A DNA stretch of 64,000 nucleotides, taken from Styela clava (taxonomy: Eukaryota > Chordata > Ascidiacea > Stolidobranchia > Styelidae). Shown piece by piece: positions 12,284 through 24,323 of the stretch. Both the position numbers and the translations under genes were made by a program. The notes beneath the pieces are model-generated. The model saw only the letters and a program-made list of their open reading frames with translations. It was not told the DNA's origin and ran no database searches. How positions within the stretch are numbered: position 1 is the first letter of the stretch; each line of letters opens with the position of its first letter. The stretch spans positions 3,658,001-3,722,000 of the forward strand of contig NC_135257.1 in NCBI RefSeq assembly GCF_964204865.1. Direction: 5' to 3'.

Positions 12284-15200
12284 ATGAAGATCATTTGTGC
12301 GGGCCTTCCGAAAACCGGGACGAAGTCTTTGGTAATGGCCTTGCGTCAATTAGGATACACAGTATATGACAGTCCAGAACATGCTCTTTTTCACAATGAA
12401 GAATGGGGCAGAATACTGGATGGCAAAACAACTTCAGAAGCGTTTTTAGAAATGTACGATGATGTAGATGCGGTGGCAGATACTCCAGCTTGTGCAATGT
12501 GGGATCATATACTGGAAGCTTATCCCGATGCAAAGGTATGTTATGTATTTATATGTAATTTGAGTGTAACTCAGCATGTAATATTGCAACTTGAAAGTAC
12601 GCGAACTCTCATACTTCATCTTGAAAGCATTGACTTAGTGATAAGCGCGAACTCCCGTTAAAAACCAATCGACCAATTTAGGAGAGTTCAATGTAAAATG
12701 AATTTGAAGGTTAATCAGACTACTTGAATATTTTGTTCTCCGTTTTTACCTCCACAATAAGTTTAATGCTAAAAAATTGAAAACATTGTCATTAGCTTTC
12801 CGCCCACTTTTTGTATTTTTCAATTGATTTGATCAACTGGTACAAAGTACAGTGACCTGAGAAAGATGCCTAGTGTTTGACAAACGTGACGTATGTTGAA
12901 TATATCTGGTTCATATCAGGTCGTGAGTCAAAGTAACCTCTGGTTTTGGCGCAGCGGTGTCGTAACATTGTTAGTTTAAAAAAGCCGTATTCTTTGCTCA
13001 TCAAATGCGACCAAATAGCTGAAAACATTCCAATGAAATGTCAAACAAGAATACTGAAAGTTACATTAAGAAAAAATATGACCCGTCCCACCCTTCTCAA
13101 ACGATTTAGAAAAGAAATAGCGGAAATAACTCAAATTATGTTGAAGACGTTTCTGTCAGTAGTGCCTAAACGTGGACAAAATGCACAGTTGTCCAGCGTC
13201 ATTTAGACTTTTATCACAGGTGTCGCTGCTCGATAACCGACATTGTTTTTTCGCGTCACCCTTCACCGTGAAATGCCATTTTCATGTTTTTTTTTCATGT
13301 TTTTGTTTCCATGAAGTGTATGTTCTTTTTGGTGAAAAATAAACTACTGACCCACTCATAGCATAGTTTCTGAAGCGCCGAGTCCGGCCCAACATGTACA
13401 GGGCACCTAGGTGAAAGTTTATGCAGTATCATGTGACTCTTAATGCGTCTAGTATGTTGGTAACTCGTGATCTTAATTTCATTCTTAGGAAGTTAAATAC
13501 ATCAATTTATAAAACTATCAATATTCTTGAGTTGTAAAAGGAAAATCAATCAGATTGAAAAGGGTCGTCGACCTATCTTCGCGTGCGGTCAAACGCACGA
13601 AACGTTGCGTCACTTCGATGGACAGCATGACTTGTACTACTATATCGTTAGGCCATGTGTCACAGAACATATTATAGAAATTCCCAATACTAACCACGCC
13701 CTGCAATAAATTTTATGGAATTAATAATTAACTCTGGCTCTTGTTAACCTTACTGTCGATCGTTACACGTTTGCGCGCCCAAACGGATTCGAATTTATTA
13801 GAGACTTATATCATTGATAAGCTGAATTTATTTAACATGAAACTTTTTAGTTAGAATATAGTGTTACAATGAGTTTTCAAGCCTCATTAAACATGATTGA
13901 TTTTTCTTTGCTATAGTTGTTATTTAAACTGTATTCCTCTGGCATGAACTAACGCAGTTTTGGATATAAAAGAGGTTTATGTTGCGGTAGAAGTTCACGT
14001 TCGTATGATGGGTATTTGGTTTTAGGAACAAATGGGGATCAGCATATTATGCTATCTATAACGCAACTATCGCCATCTCCGCTATGCCAAATAGGTATAA
14101 AGGTTAATGTCCTAAAGCGCTCGTGATGTAGTCGTTTCGCCATCTGCCATTTTCGCAAAGAATGGTGTTCGCAAACACATCCTAGAGTTTGGACAAACGT
14201 TGATCGTCATTACGAGGTTGTATGAATTATTATTATCCCAAATAATAATAATACTATTTAACAATAAATGAGAAATGTAGCATTTGTTTTTCGTTGTTAG
14301 TGGTCCAGAATATATGGGATCGAAAAATAAATATTACGTCATAACTGCCGCACCCATTTTCTTTGCTAATATTTGGTAAAGCTTAGAACACATAAATTCA
14401 AGTCTTTTCAGCATTGCAAATCATTATTTCATTCTCGACAAGGCTGGAAATACCACATTTTTCATAATGGCAAAAATATGGTTCATATCGATATTTAGTC
14501 TGGCTGAAAATCAATTCCTACAATACCCATAAGTTCGGTGAACACGACCATTTAAAGATTATTATTTTCAATTTTTTTTTTATTTCAAAATGTTTTCCGA
14601 GTCTAATCTAATTCATCGTGCCCACGACATATTCATTCTAATTTAATTTGTAACAGAAATTGTTAATTCCTGTTAACAACCTAACTGGTAATATTAACAT
14701 AACAGGTAATATTAACAGTTCGGGACAACGAAGACACTTGGTATGATAGTTTCAGACGACATTTCAAAAAGTACGGCGAAGTCTATCCTCTGTCAAAAAA
14801 TTCTGAGCGACTCGAAATCATTACAAGACTCGCTTCGTCAAGTTTAAATCGACACTGGAAAACGATTAACAATGGATTGATTGCCTGTTTTGGTTTCCAG
14901 GTTTGCTCAGACAACACAAACCAAATGCTTGCCAAGTATGTATATTTTTTTCAATAATGACGGCGTTATTCATATATTTGTAAATATTGTCCATCAAATA
15001 CGATTAATTTTGCACCAACTCACAAAAATGATTAGAAGATTAGATGAATGATCTAAAAAAGGAAAACGCAATGTAACACTTCGGCTATTTTCTGCAGAGT
15101 GACCCATTTAAAACAGAACCCACATCATTCGGAGCACGAACAGAAGTTCCAGTGCTAAACAGTCTTTTTCTTCCTTTTCGTAGAAGGAATTAAGAAATGT

Positions 15201-15926
15201 ATGGTTCTGTTTTGGGGTCACCCTGTAAGTGCTCGTGCTCAAAGTGACACATTTTCGTGTCAAATTCATCCAATATACTTGGAATTTATTTGTTTTTAAT
15301 TTTAATTGGTAACTGAATGCAAATATTGAACAAAGTTCAGTTGAAACCAGAAACTGTTACTAAAGCTTAACACTGCAATTGACGAATGCAGGGGGTTGTA
15401 TTCGCCTTGCCTTGAATAAGAATTCCCACCGCATTCTGGGAATTCGAAGTCCGTATGTAAAACTATCTAACAAAAGGTTTCAGATTTATAAACCTCTGTG
15501 TTTCATTATATTTTTCAATCATTTCATTTTCAAATCAACAATATGCTTTATTTTCTTACTTGAAAATTGTACCAAAAAATAGAGCAATGTACAACAAATC
15601 ACCTATCAGTATTGTATGTATTCATATTACACAGGTCAGCGTACCGTAGACACAATGCTTACGTCGAAGGTCGTTGCCGATCTGATCAGTTACTCGTGTT
15701 TAACGTGAAATCCGGTTGGAAACCGTTATGTGAATTTCTTGGTCATGATTTGTCGGATCGCGGACCTTTTCCACACGTGAACAAGAACGGCGAAATCATA
15801 CCAGACAACCTCGGGTTTGAAAATTTGGCAACACTTAAAAAGACATTAGTTAACCAATTAATCTCGGGATTGTTTATGAAATTTGTATTTGTTTGTCTAT
15901 TGGTTGGTGTATTTATCATGATTTGA
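12284..15926 (+). CDS. Sulfotransfer_4-type sulfotransferase with C-terminal membrane anchor
   Basis: Three exons join in phase: 12284-12535, 14706-14935 and 15635-15926, giving 257 residues. The start is the ATG at 12284. Residues 3-15 form the PAPS phosphate-binding loop, seen as 'GLPKTGTKS' after a short beta strand, as in P-loop sulfotransferases; the 'TVRDNEDTWYDSF' segment (from residue 88) fits the 3'-phosphate-binding region that follows in this family. The last 18 or so residues ('FMKFVFVCLLVGVFIMI') form a hydrophobic segment, so the enzyme is probably tail-anchored. The family (PF17784) is expanded in tunicates, cnidarians and other invertebrates; its acceptor substrates are largely unknown, so none is assigned. 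Donors are GTATGT in introns 1 and 2. AATAAA at 16144 may be its polyadenylation signal. Length matches family members of about 220-270 residues. Confidence 0.88.
15095..15225. mobile_element. Small inverted-repeat element in sulfotransferase intron 2
   Basis: The left end 'cagagtgacccatttaaaac' plus 'agaacc' and the right end 'ggttctgttttggggtcacc' plus 'ctg' are imperfect complements about 130 bases apart. The terminal CAGGGTGACC-type sequence resembles mariner-like or related MITEs. Target duplication is not clear. Confidence 0.55.
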
Positions 15927-18633
15927 TCAGTTTATTTTTAATTTGAGCATTTTCAATTCAATCCATACCGATTCTGACCTATGTGAAATCCACTGACCTC
16001 GTACTAGGATTTTAAATAATTCCTCATTTGCATGCCCTACTTCAGCATATGATGAAGTAAATGATGAGTGCGGTGTGTTCTCAATCAATTACAGATAACT
16101 CGCTTTCATTGAAAAATGGTGGAGGAGTTACGGAAATGTCATAAATAAAATATTTTAATTATTCGTCGCATCATTTAATTATGTCGTAGTTAATTCTGCC
16201 ACAAATATACCGAAGTTTATTTTGTTACAATATTTATTAAAACAAGAACATAAGATGCGTGAAGTACATAAATATGTCTGGGAATTCCTGCTTGTCAAAA
16301 ATGTTCTGACTTTGTTACTTAGTTTTCTTACTTATTTCTTTATACATTAACTATCATTATAATATGCAATATTATTGAAAATGATGTGTCGTGTATATGG
16401 AAGTCATAAATACTTTGCAGATTGATAAATTTCTCGTGTCACTGGCACTAATTGTAAATGGGATAACTCTCGTTTCTTCCTTTTTCTTCGAATTTAACGA
16501 GTAAACATGCCTAACGGCTAAACGTGAAGTTTCTATACAATGCCACGCATTTTTGTGGCTTTTAGAAAGACAGTACTACCTACTTAAGTCCCAGCAATCT
16601 ACAAACGTAAACAATAAACTAGATATAGGCTGATGAAATGATGTCATATTGAAGGATCGTCAAAACACATCTGTTTCAATTTTGATACAAAATTATTACC
16701 AATCTATAATTTTGATTGTAAATTTCATAGATCATCTTTATATTGTTTATTATTTGAAAATTTGGATAATTTTGGATTTCAACGAAATACTATATACTAC
16801 TATGTATTGATAACATATCGAAAGTCCGATTTACTTTCGGGTGAAATGAAGGCTTTTCGGCGATTTTTTTTTTTTCTACAATCGATATAACTGATTAATA
16901 TTTTATGATTAGTCTTAGTGGAAATTAAAATTTTTTACATTTTTCTAAATACTCTTTTCAAATACTCCCATACCAACAAATAAGTAATTATGTTTTGCAA
17001 ATTTGTATATTCTTATAATCAAATTTGAGTGAACAGTATTCTAAAATTCATTAATAGCGAAAAATAAGGTTCAATTTTGTGCCTTCAAACAGAATTGATG
17101 TATTTTGACAGAATTAGTTTATATTCGTACGTTGAATGAGGCCCGAAACAGCAACAGTGCAACTGTAAACCCAGTAATATCTCTGTAACTTAGTCAAAAC
17201 TAAGTGCTTCACCTTTCGGCAGAGGGAGGAGACGTGCGTCATAAACGAGGAATTAAAATATAACTAACATTTGATCGATTGTGACTGAATAAAAAAGCAA
17301 CCATGTTTGCTATTTTGAAGTTTTTGCCAGCCAATGCAAAGTTTTATAACGATATATGTATTTGATTCAACATTGTGAAATATTGTGTTGAGATTACATT
17401 AATTTATTTGTCATACATGTAGAAGTTGATCATTATTAAATGGGCTGGAGGATTATTATATTACTATTTGCTATCACGAGGTGCATTGACGGTCTGGTCA
17501 ACAAGTATGTTCAATTATGGCATACGATGATATGCATTTTCACCGTGCAGTAATTCATTGAGCGCGTCTCCAGTTTACGCAAGTTCATACAGAATCATAC
17601 ATCTATATCCATTGTCCAACTTTTAACTAAATATGCGCAAATTACAACAAATTTATAAAAATTGAAATACTTGTCAACCATGATGATCACACATGCACTG
17701 ATAAGTATAACTTAAATTATGCTATACCATGCAATTAAGCACCAGTAAGTACAAAGAGCCTAAATTATACTATATTATGCGATTTTGTCGTACAATTAAT
17801 CACGCGTATGTCATGTGATATGACGCATCGTTCATGTTCATTGTCGATATTTGAGAGCGAAAAAATGGCCTTCCGAATGATGGTTGTTTGTCACATGATA
17901 AGCGTGTAATGTCGTCGTAGGCAAATTGTGTTACCAACTATTACCAACAGCAATAGATATTTCGACAACAGAAATTGCTACTCAGGATTGCAGTAACGAC
18001 GCCTCGAGAACAACGTTCCCTCTAAGCTGCGCGTCCCCGCGAAGTACTTCGTCCTGCCGCGCGCTGCATACGTATTAAAATGTTGTGTTCTATTTTATTT
18101 TTTCTAATTTTCCGCGCAGCCTTTTTTTTAAGCTCACATCAGTCACATGGCCTTCTATTCCGCGCAACTAGGCAAGCTCTTAGAGAGAACGTTGCCCGTG
18201 AATATTCGTAAGTGTGCAGATAGTTGAGTCGTATAATAAAAGCAAACACATTTACGTGACAGCATGATGATGTAAAAATATTTCATATAAATCAAGTTTC
18301 CATGTTGTTCATTTCTTCAAAGATATACAAGCAAAGTTATGTAAAGGCAGCTGAATCATGACCTTGAGGCTTGGGGCTTGAAAAAACTGACAGGGAATTT
18401 CAAACCACATTTTGTTATTGTATTTTTGTTTTAATACACACAATTTCACTTGAAACCGATTTTTCGTGGACGTAAATTCTATACTTGCGTACATTTGCGC
18501 TATTACAAGGAAAGAACAATTAGCCTGAATATATTCATTTTGTTTCGCCACTGACTTATTTGCTCTGAAAACATTTAACGTATAAGAATCAAAAATTATT
18601 TTCAACATATTCTGCTTGAAACATGAAGTCATA
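15927..18633. other. Intergenic, no gene seen
   Basis: AT-rich DNA downstream of the sulfotransferase. AATAAA at 16144-16149 could end its transcript. No further exons were recognised; the only structured segment is a small inverted-repeat element at 18011-18194. Confidence 0.45.
18011..18194. mobile_element. 184-bp hAT-like MITE with GC-rich subterminal parts
   Basis: The left end 'caacgttccctctaagctgc' pairs imperfectly with the right end 'gcaagctcttagagagaacg' plus 'ttg'. Flanks 'ctcgagaa' and 'cccgtgaa' share five of eight bases, so an aged 8-bp duplication is possible but not proven. Confidence 0.5.
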
Positions 18634-18641
18634 ACTTAAAC

Positions 18642-20673
18642 CAGTGGTTCTCAAACGTTTTTAGTCCCAGAGCCGCATTTCAAACCTCAAAGTTATGGAG
18701 AGCCGCACACAAACAACGCAAGTTAAAATAGCAACAAAACTTAAGCGCGTATTTAAAATACCAAGTCATCGTAACAACAACACACGTAACAACTAGGGCT
18801 AGACAAAAATATTCGAATAGTAAAATATACGAATGGCATTTCATTATTCAAATATCCGGTACCACCTGACCTGCGCCGCTCTGCTTGGACACCGAACTCG
18901 CGCGTCTCCAACTCAATCGTGAATTGTGCGAGATTTCCCAACGGCGCCTGCTATCAGAAAAAAAGACAAATTTGAAAAGTCGTTGTCTTTGCGTTATGGT
19001 GTTATATGCTTATCTTTGCACTTAACGTTTCGTTTCAATTCCATATTTTGCAAAAAAAAGTACCGACAGTTCCGTAAATTTTGAAACATCAAACCAGATT
19101 AGGTATTTACAATAAATTTCCCAGATTTTAGACTCCGCATGCTTGGTCATTAGTCATTTCTTGCATTACCGAACATAAAGTTGATTAAAATTAAATGTTG
19201 AAATGACTTTTCGGCGTTTCATTGTGAAAAAAGCGATTTTATTTAGGTCTTTGGAAAACTCGAGGTATATAAATGGCTTTAAAAATGACCAAAAGTTTCT
19301 CCAAAAGCTGGTTTGAGTTACTTGTATGAAAAACACTTATCAGGTTGTAACCAGATAAGAAATGTCATATCCTACTCCCTTCAAAGCACCCTGTATTAGC
19401 TCTTTAGTGATCCCCTCTATCCTTGGCCAAGTAATGTTTCGAATATGTAAACATTTTACTCGACCTTGCATGGCCGTTGAGCCAAGAGTAGAATGTAAAA
19501 TCAATTGTGAATTTCGTTGTTACAATGCACACTGACTCGTTCACGAATTGTTGCCTCTATTATCATCGAAAATGAATACGATTGTTAAATTTTGAAGCAC
19601 TTCGGCAGTATTAATTGGGCCTTAAGGCATGACATAATCAAAATTATTAAGTGAAGAGCTGAATTTGCAAAGTCCGTGGAGAAAATTGAGCATTACTCAG
19701 TGAGTATTTTAGGTATAATAACCATTAGGGTGTTGTTTTCAAAACTTGACGGAATTCGTAATAATTAGCGTCTGACCCTCTGTTACGCATAACGGCCTAG
19801 AAATGCCTTTATTGCCAATTTATTTAATCGCTATTTATCAACATTCAGGATTCACGCAATCGTAAATTTGCTAGGTTTATCTATCTAATACTAAAATACA
19901 ACGAGCACTATAGAAAAGCATGAGAAACTCAATAATAAAGTAACCAGTAACCAGTAAAAAAAACGCTTTATTGCCGACTTTTCAATGTTTCTATTAATTT
20001 CCAAATGGAGCATCGACCTCCGACGTTCTGGATCCCTGGTATGTATAAAAAATATTCACTATTCGACTATTCGGTATTCGTTAAAAACATTCAAATCATT
20101 CGATTCGAAAAAAAATTCGATTTTGCCCACCCTAGACGAACAGCCATGTAATTTGGCTTTGATTTCTAACAAATTTGTCAAAGCGGGTCGTAATCGTGGA
20201 GGATGCAAGGTGCAGTAGCTGCTTGAGATGATCATCAGATATTTCGGGACTATTTTTGATTACTGGAACAAAATTAAAATGCTCTAGAAATTAAAATATT
20301 CATTGAGGTATTTGATTTATACGTAATATTCGGCAATGTGACAAAAACTAAAAATCCACGAAAGCAAGCCAATGATAACAGTCATGTCTAAAATCTTTCC
20401 AAATGAAAAGTGTCCGAGTGGCCGCGAAAACGCTTACTGTTGCGTCACTATTGCATTTTGTAGATTAGTGAACGCTACGCAAATAAACATGGGGAAATCC
20501 ATTCGACTAACTAATAGACTTCCGCATTTTAATTTCAAGCCAATGATGAGTTTTCAATGAAAAACGACTAAATTTTCTTTGAAAGTAATTAATTTTTGAA
20601 GCATTACCAAGAGCCGCAGGAAAGGTTGTTGAGAGCCGCATGCGGCTCTCAAACCCTAGTTTGAGAATCACTG
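18642..20673. mobile_element. Non-autonomous hAT element with perfect 8-bp target duplication
   Basis: Ends are 'cagtggttctcaaac' and 'gtttgagaatcactg', exact complements and a standard hAT terminus. 'acttaaac' flanks both sides (18634-18641 and 20674-20681). Just inside each end is a 'agagccgca' motif. No transposase frame survives; much of the interior is a second element at 18794-20133. Confidence 0.93.
18794..20133. mobile_element. Second hAT-like element nested in the first, TTCGAAT-rich ends
   Basis: The left end reads 'tagggctagacaaaaatatt' followed by 'cgaatag'; the right end reads 'gattcgaaaaaaaattcgat' followed by 'tttgcccaccctag'. These are imperfect inverted ends with repeated ATTCGAAT-like subterminal motifs, like the element in DDX49 intron 5. 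The flanks ('acgtaaca' and 'acgaacag') match only loosely. No transposase is encoded. Confidence 0.6.
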
Positions 20674-21389
20674 ACTTAAACAGTCAAGCACAATATAATT
20701 CAGCTTGCGATATTGGTATTTGTTTAGCGGGAGATCTGTCAAATATGCAGACAAATGATGTCTCATATAGTATTGCACTGGTACAGCAATGTCAAACAGT
20801 CGAATCGAACACAGCTGCCTGTTTGGCCCCTCTGCGGCTAATTCATAATCTACATCGCAATTCACGAAACTAAATCGACAAAAATACGAATGATTTATAA
20901 CTGTTATTGAATGTATCTTGTTTGTTGTTGGCTTTCTGATAACAAATCGAGTCAGAAACATGTGCTACACTACGATGAAGAATTATTGTGAATTCGAAAT
21001 CGTTGATAACTTACAACTTGAAAACACATGAGCTATTAGATACTTTCAGTGATATCTCCCACCTCTTTAAAATAATATTTAAGTTTGTATTGACTAGGGC
21101 AGGGTTTGACACAGATATCCGGTACATGAGTGAGAGCTCGAAAACAAGATCATTCTCCTTCAGATAAAAAGTTTCGAGACTTGGTATTATCTGATTAAAT
21201 TTTAGGAACTTCATCTCAGGCAAATCCAGTACCAACTTAGTTTCTGCCAGTTTTGAAGTTTCAAAGGTAATTGCTCGGTATACAAAAATCACCTAGTGAT
21301 GGAGATTATATTTAAGTAGCTTGGTTACAATATGCACCACTTTTTTTTGACAAATTTCCAGAAAAAAAAGATTTTTCAGCGCATTAAAA

Positions 21390-22056
21390 ATTTGTATCTA
21401 AGTAGGAAGACAGTAAGTAAAGGATAGAAAAATTAAGATGAAGAGTTATACTGCTCAGCGGTTGACACAAGATTTCCCCGCAGGCCAGTATTTTTCTATT
21501 TGTGTTGATGACAGTACAGAAGCTATATCATCAGATATAGGCTGGCAATATTTTCTCGATTTTGTAAAGGGAACGAAATATGTGAAGAGATGGTTGCCCT
21601 TCTAACATTACCTGAGCGTACTACTGGATCCGAAATATGTAATAATGTAATATGTAAATAAGTTTGTTCACAAAAGATGTTAGTAATCCAGCTATACGTT
21701 TTCATTGTATCATACATGAGGGTGCATTATGTGCAAAAGCCGGCATGAAAAACTTTAGGAAGTGATGCAAACAGTTACCAATTTTGTGAACTACATTTCT
21801 GCTCGTACATCACATGAACGACAATTTGAAATTTCACTGAATGAGGTAGAATATGCGTATAAAAGCGTAAAAATTAAAAATGTACAACAAAGTTTAATGG
21901 TTTAGCCGAGGGCTGGTTTTAAAACGATTTGTTGAATGCTTTTACAAAATAAAAACTTTCGTAAATGATCAACACATTTCTTACCAAGATTTGTATGACT
22001 ACAAATGGGTTTAAAAACCGATGTTCCTTGTAGATTTTTGTGAACATCTAAATCAG
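21390..22056 (+). pseudogene. hAT transposase fragment (SCAND3/ZBED/FAM200-like), interrupted
   Basis: The plus strand carries, in broken frames, 'FSICVDDSTEA' (about 21495), 'LPERTTGSEI'-like text near 21610, 'HEGALCAKAG' (about 21715), 'VTNFVNYISARTSHERQFEI' (about 21775-21835) and 'MFLVDFCEHLN' (about 22022-22056). This is the order found in SCAND3/FAM200-type hAT transposases. Stops and frameshifts are frequent. The match ends abruptly at 22056, where another element begins. Confidence 0.72.
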
Positions 22057-22896
22057 GTGTCGGCAACCTATGGCCCGCGACGCTTTACTAAATTATAGTA
22101 ACAAAACAGCTGTTTTGACGATTAAATTCTTTACGTAACAGAATTCAAGAAAGAAATATATTGGATATAAAAAATTTAAATACTTTCCAAACTTCAAGAT
22201 ATATATTAATTATTCCAAAATAGTGACCGAACAGACCTTCAAAGCTGACAGGTGTTATTTATAAACTTCATTGAATCAGTTGTTGAGCAGTTTTTCACAA
22301 GATTTTCGAAAATCAGAGAACTTGGCGTGACAGCAAAATTCATGTTGATTTCCAGACAATATAAAAATGGAGAAAGTTAACCTACAAAAATTTGGATTTG
22401 ACATTGCTGCATTTGGAATGTAGTTTATTGAATTTCAGAGTAGCTCAATTTAGACGCAAAAATTTATTGGCCTTAGTATTTAGTTGGAAAATATTGAAAA
22501 ATGCGATTAGAGAATACAAGAGAAAAGTGCAACAAACGAGATATCGCGGGCTTAAAATGCCATTCCAGAAAGTGTTTCATGTTTTCATCTACATATTCTT
22601 GTGAATCTTTGTTCTCAGTTATGAACGTTATAGTATTCAGATCTTTTCGCCGGACTGATAACTGTTTGAGAGGATTATTATTATGTGTGCTTCGCTTTGG
22701 AAGTAGCAAAGCATTGTTTTAAATGGGAATAAATTATATTTTAGTCATATTATGTTTTGATTGTGTCAGGGCTCGTCACATATACTTTAAGAATGTCAGT
22801 AGTATATTCTCAAAAAATTGCGGTTGGCAAGCGGAAGAATTTTGTCATTGAATTTAGCTGATTTTGGCAAGCGAGCCTAAAAAGGTTGCCCACCCC
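22057..22896 (+). mobile_element. hAT element inserted in the transposase remnant, with its own C-terminal fragment
   Basis: Ends are 'caggtgtcggcaacc' and 'ggttgcccacccctg', inverted with two mismatches. A frame at 22570-22720 reads 'STYSCESLFSVMNVI', the conserved motif of the hAT C-terminal dimerisation domain, so this copy came from an autonomous element. The flanking octamers 'atctaaat' and 'aactaggc' do not match well. Confidence 0.65.
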
Positions 22897-24323
22897 TGAA
22901 CTAGGCTGTTGCCGCACCTGTACAACAACTACTCTGAGTATGAAACTGTTCCTCCGCTCCATACCCGTATATTTTAGATCAAGTATCAAAGTGAAATAGA
23001 GTGAAAAATAGAGAATTATGATCCAAAAAGAAAGGCGAAATTATTTACCTAGTATTACTTCAATGCGCAATCATTGCCTTCTTACCCTCAGTATATATGA
23101 AGGCCTCAATTAAAGACATCGATAAAGTAGCACAACACATCACCGCTAATTGTAATCAAAGTATCTTTGTTCCTAAAATTGATTATAAGCATCTAATTGG
23201 TCATTACCTATTATCATTAAACGGTAATCATCCCAGTTAGATCATGAAAACTATGTTACGGGTGATAATTGACAAGTCCCCACTCCCAGGCAATCACTTT
23301 GAAATATCGTGTGCCACAGACGCTTGTATAGACAGTCAGAGTTCGGAATGGAAGTGTTCTTTATACAGTTTCCGCTATCATCCAGAATAAAGCTCGCGCT
23401 TAACAACCATTCCGCTACAATGCGCGAATATCGTATATACATTATATAGTAGACAGTGATATGAAACTCGGTCGAATAAATATGTATAAGTATAAGATTT
23501 TCATAAACCAAACGGTTTCATGTGCAAGACACGAACACTCAGTTGAAATGTGAAAGATTATTGATACAAGAATTCTTAGCAAGCTTTGTTGAACGGGTCG
23601 CTGTGTACAATGTAGTAGACATCAATGAAATGGGGAATCTTTAAAAAAACCATCTACGCTAGAGATAAAGCGAAACTATGCATTTACATCGGCGTTTATT
23701 GTTTTCCAATTATCCATATGCATTACTCTTCTAAATTTGGTCGGAAAATTTAATTTCATTCGCAACAGAATTTCCGTTTTCTTACGAAACTGTAATGGTC
23801 GCTTCACAAAACGTCTGATTACAAAACCCCAAATCTAAACGCTGAAATCGGCGACGGGTTTTAGCGCAGATGAAGAGGTGCGTCACTTACGATTAAATAT
23901 GAAAATTTAGAAACAGCATAAAAATGCAGCAATATAAATGTAATATTCAAAGAGCTAAATATGATAAACTGCAATAACGATAACAAAAAAGGTATAATCA
24001 ACAGTTTTTGACAATGTGAACTGTCAAGTTGTAAGTTGTTAATTTCATGGTTGTTATAATTTTTTTGTTCGGAAAAATTATTCACAAAATTTGATTGAGT
24101 CTAATTGACATTTGATACTTCAAAAATTATAATATAGAAATATTCTGACGATCAACAGAATTTTGGCTTAAAACTGCTAAAATTCAAGCTATTAGATTTG
24201 GCAAGTATCAAAGTGTATTTCAACTCTTCTATTTCACATACATAGAAAGTTTACCGTATTTGCTGCATATATCAACAGTCTGATGAAATAAAATAATTTT
24301 AGCATCATTTCTGAATATAAGTG
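22897..24323. other. Intergenic, no gene seen
   Basis: AT-rich sequence downstream of the claudin-like gene with only short chance frames on both strands. No repeat structure was recognised. Confidence 0.4.
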
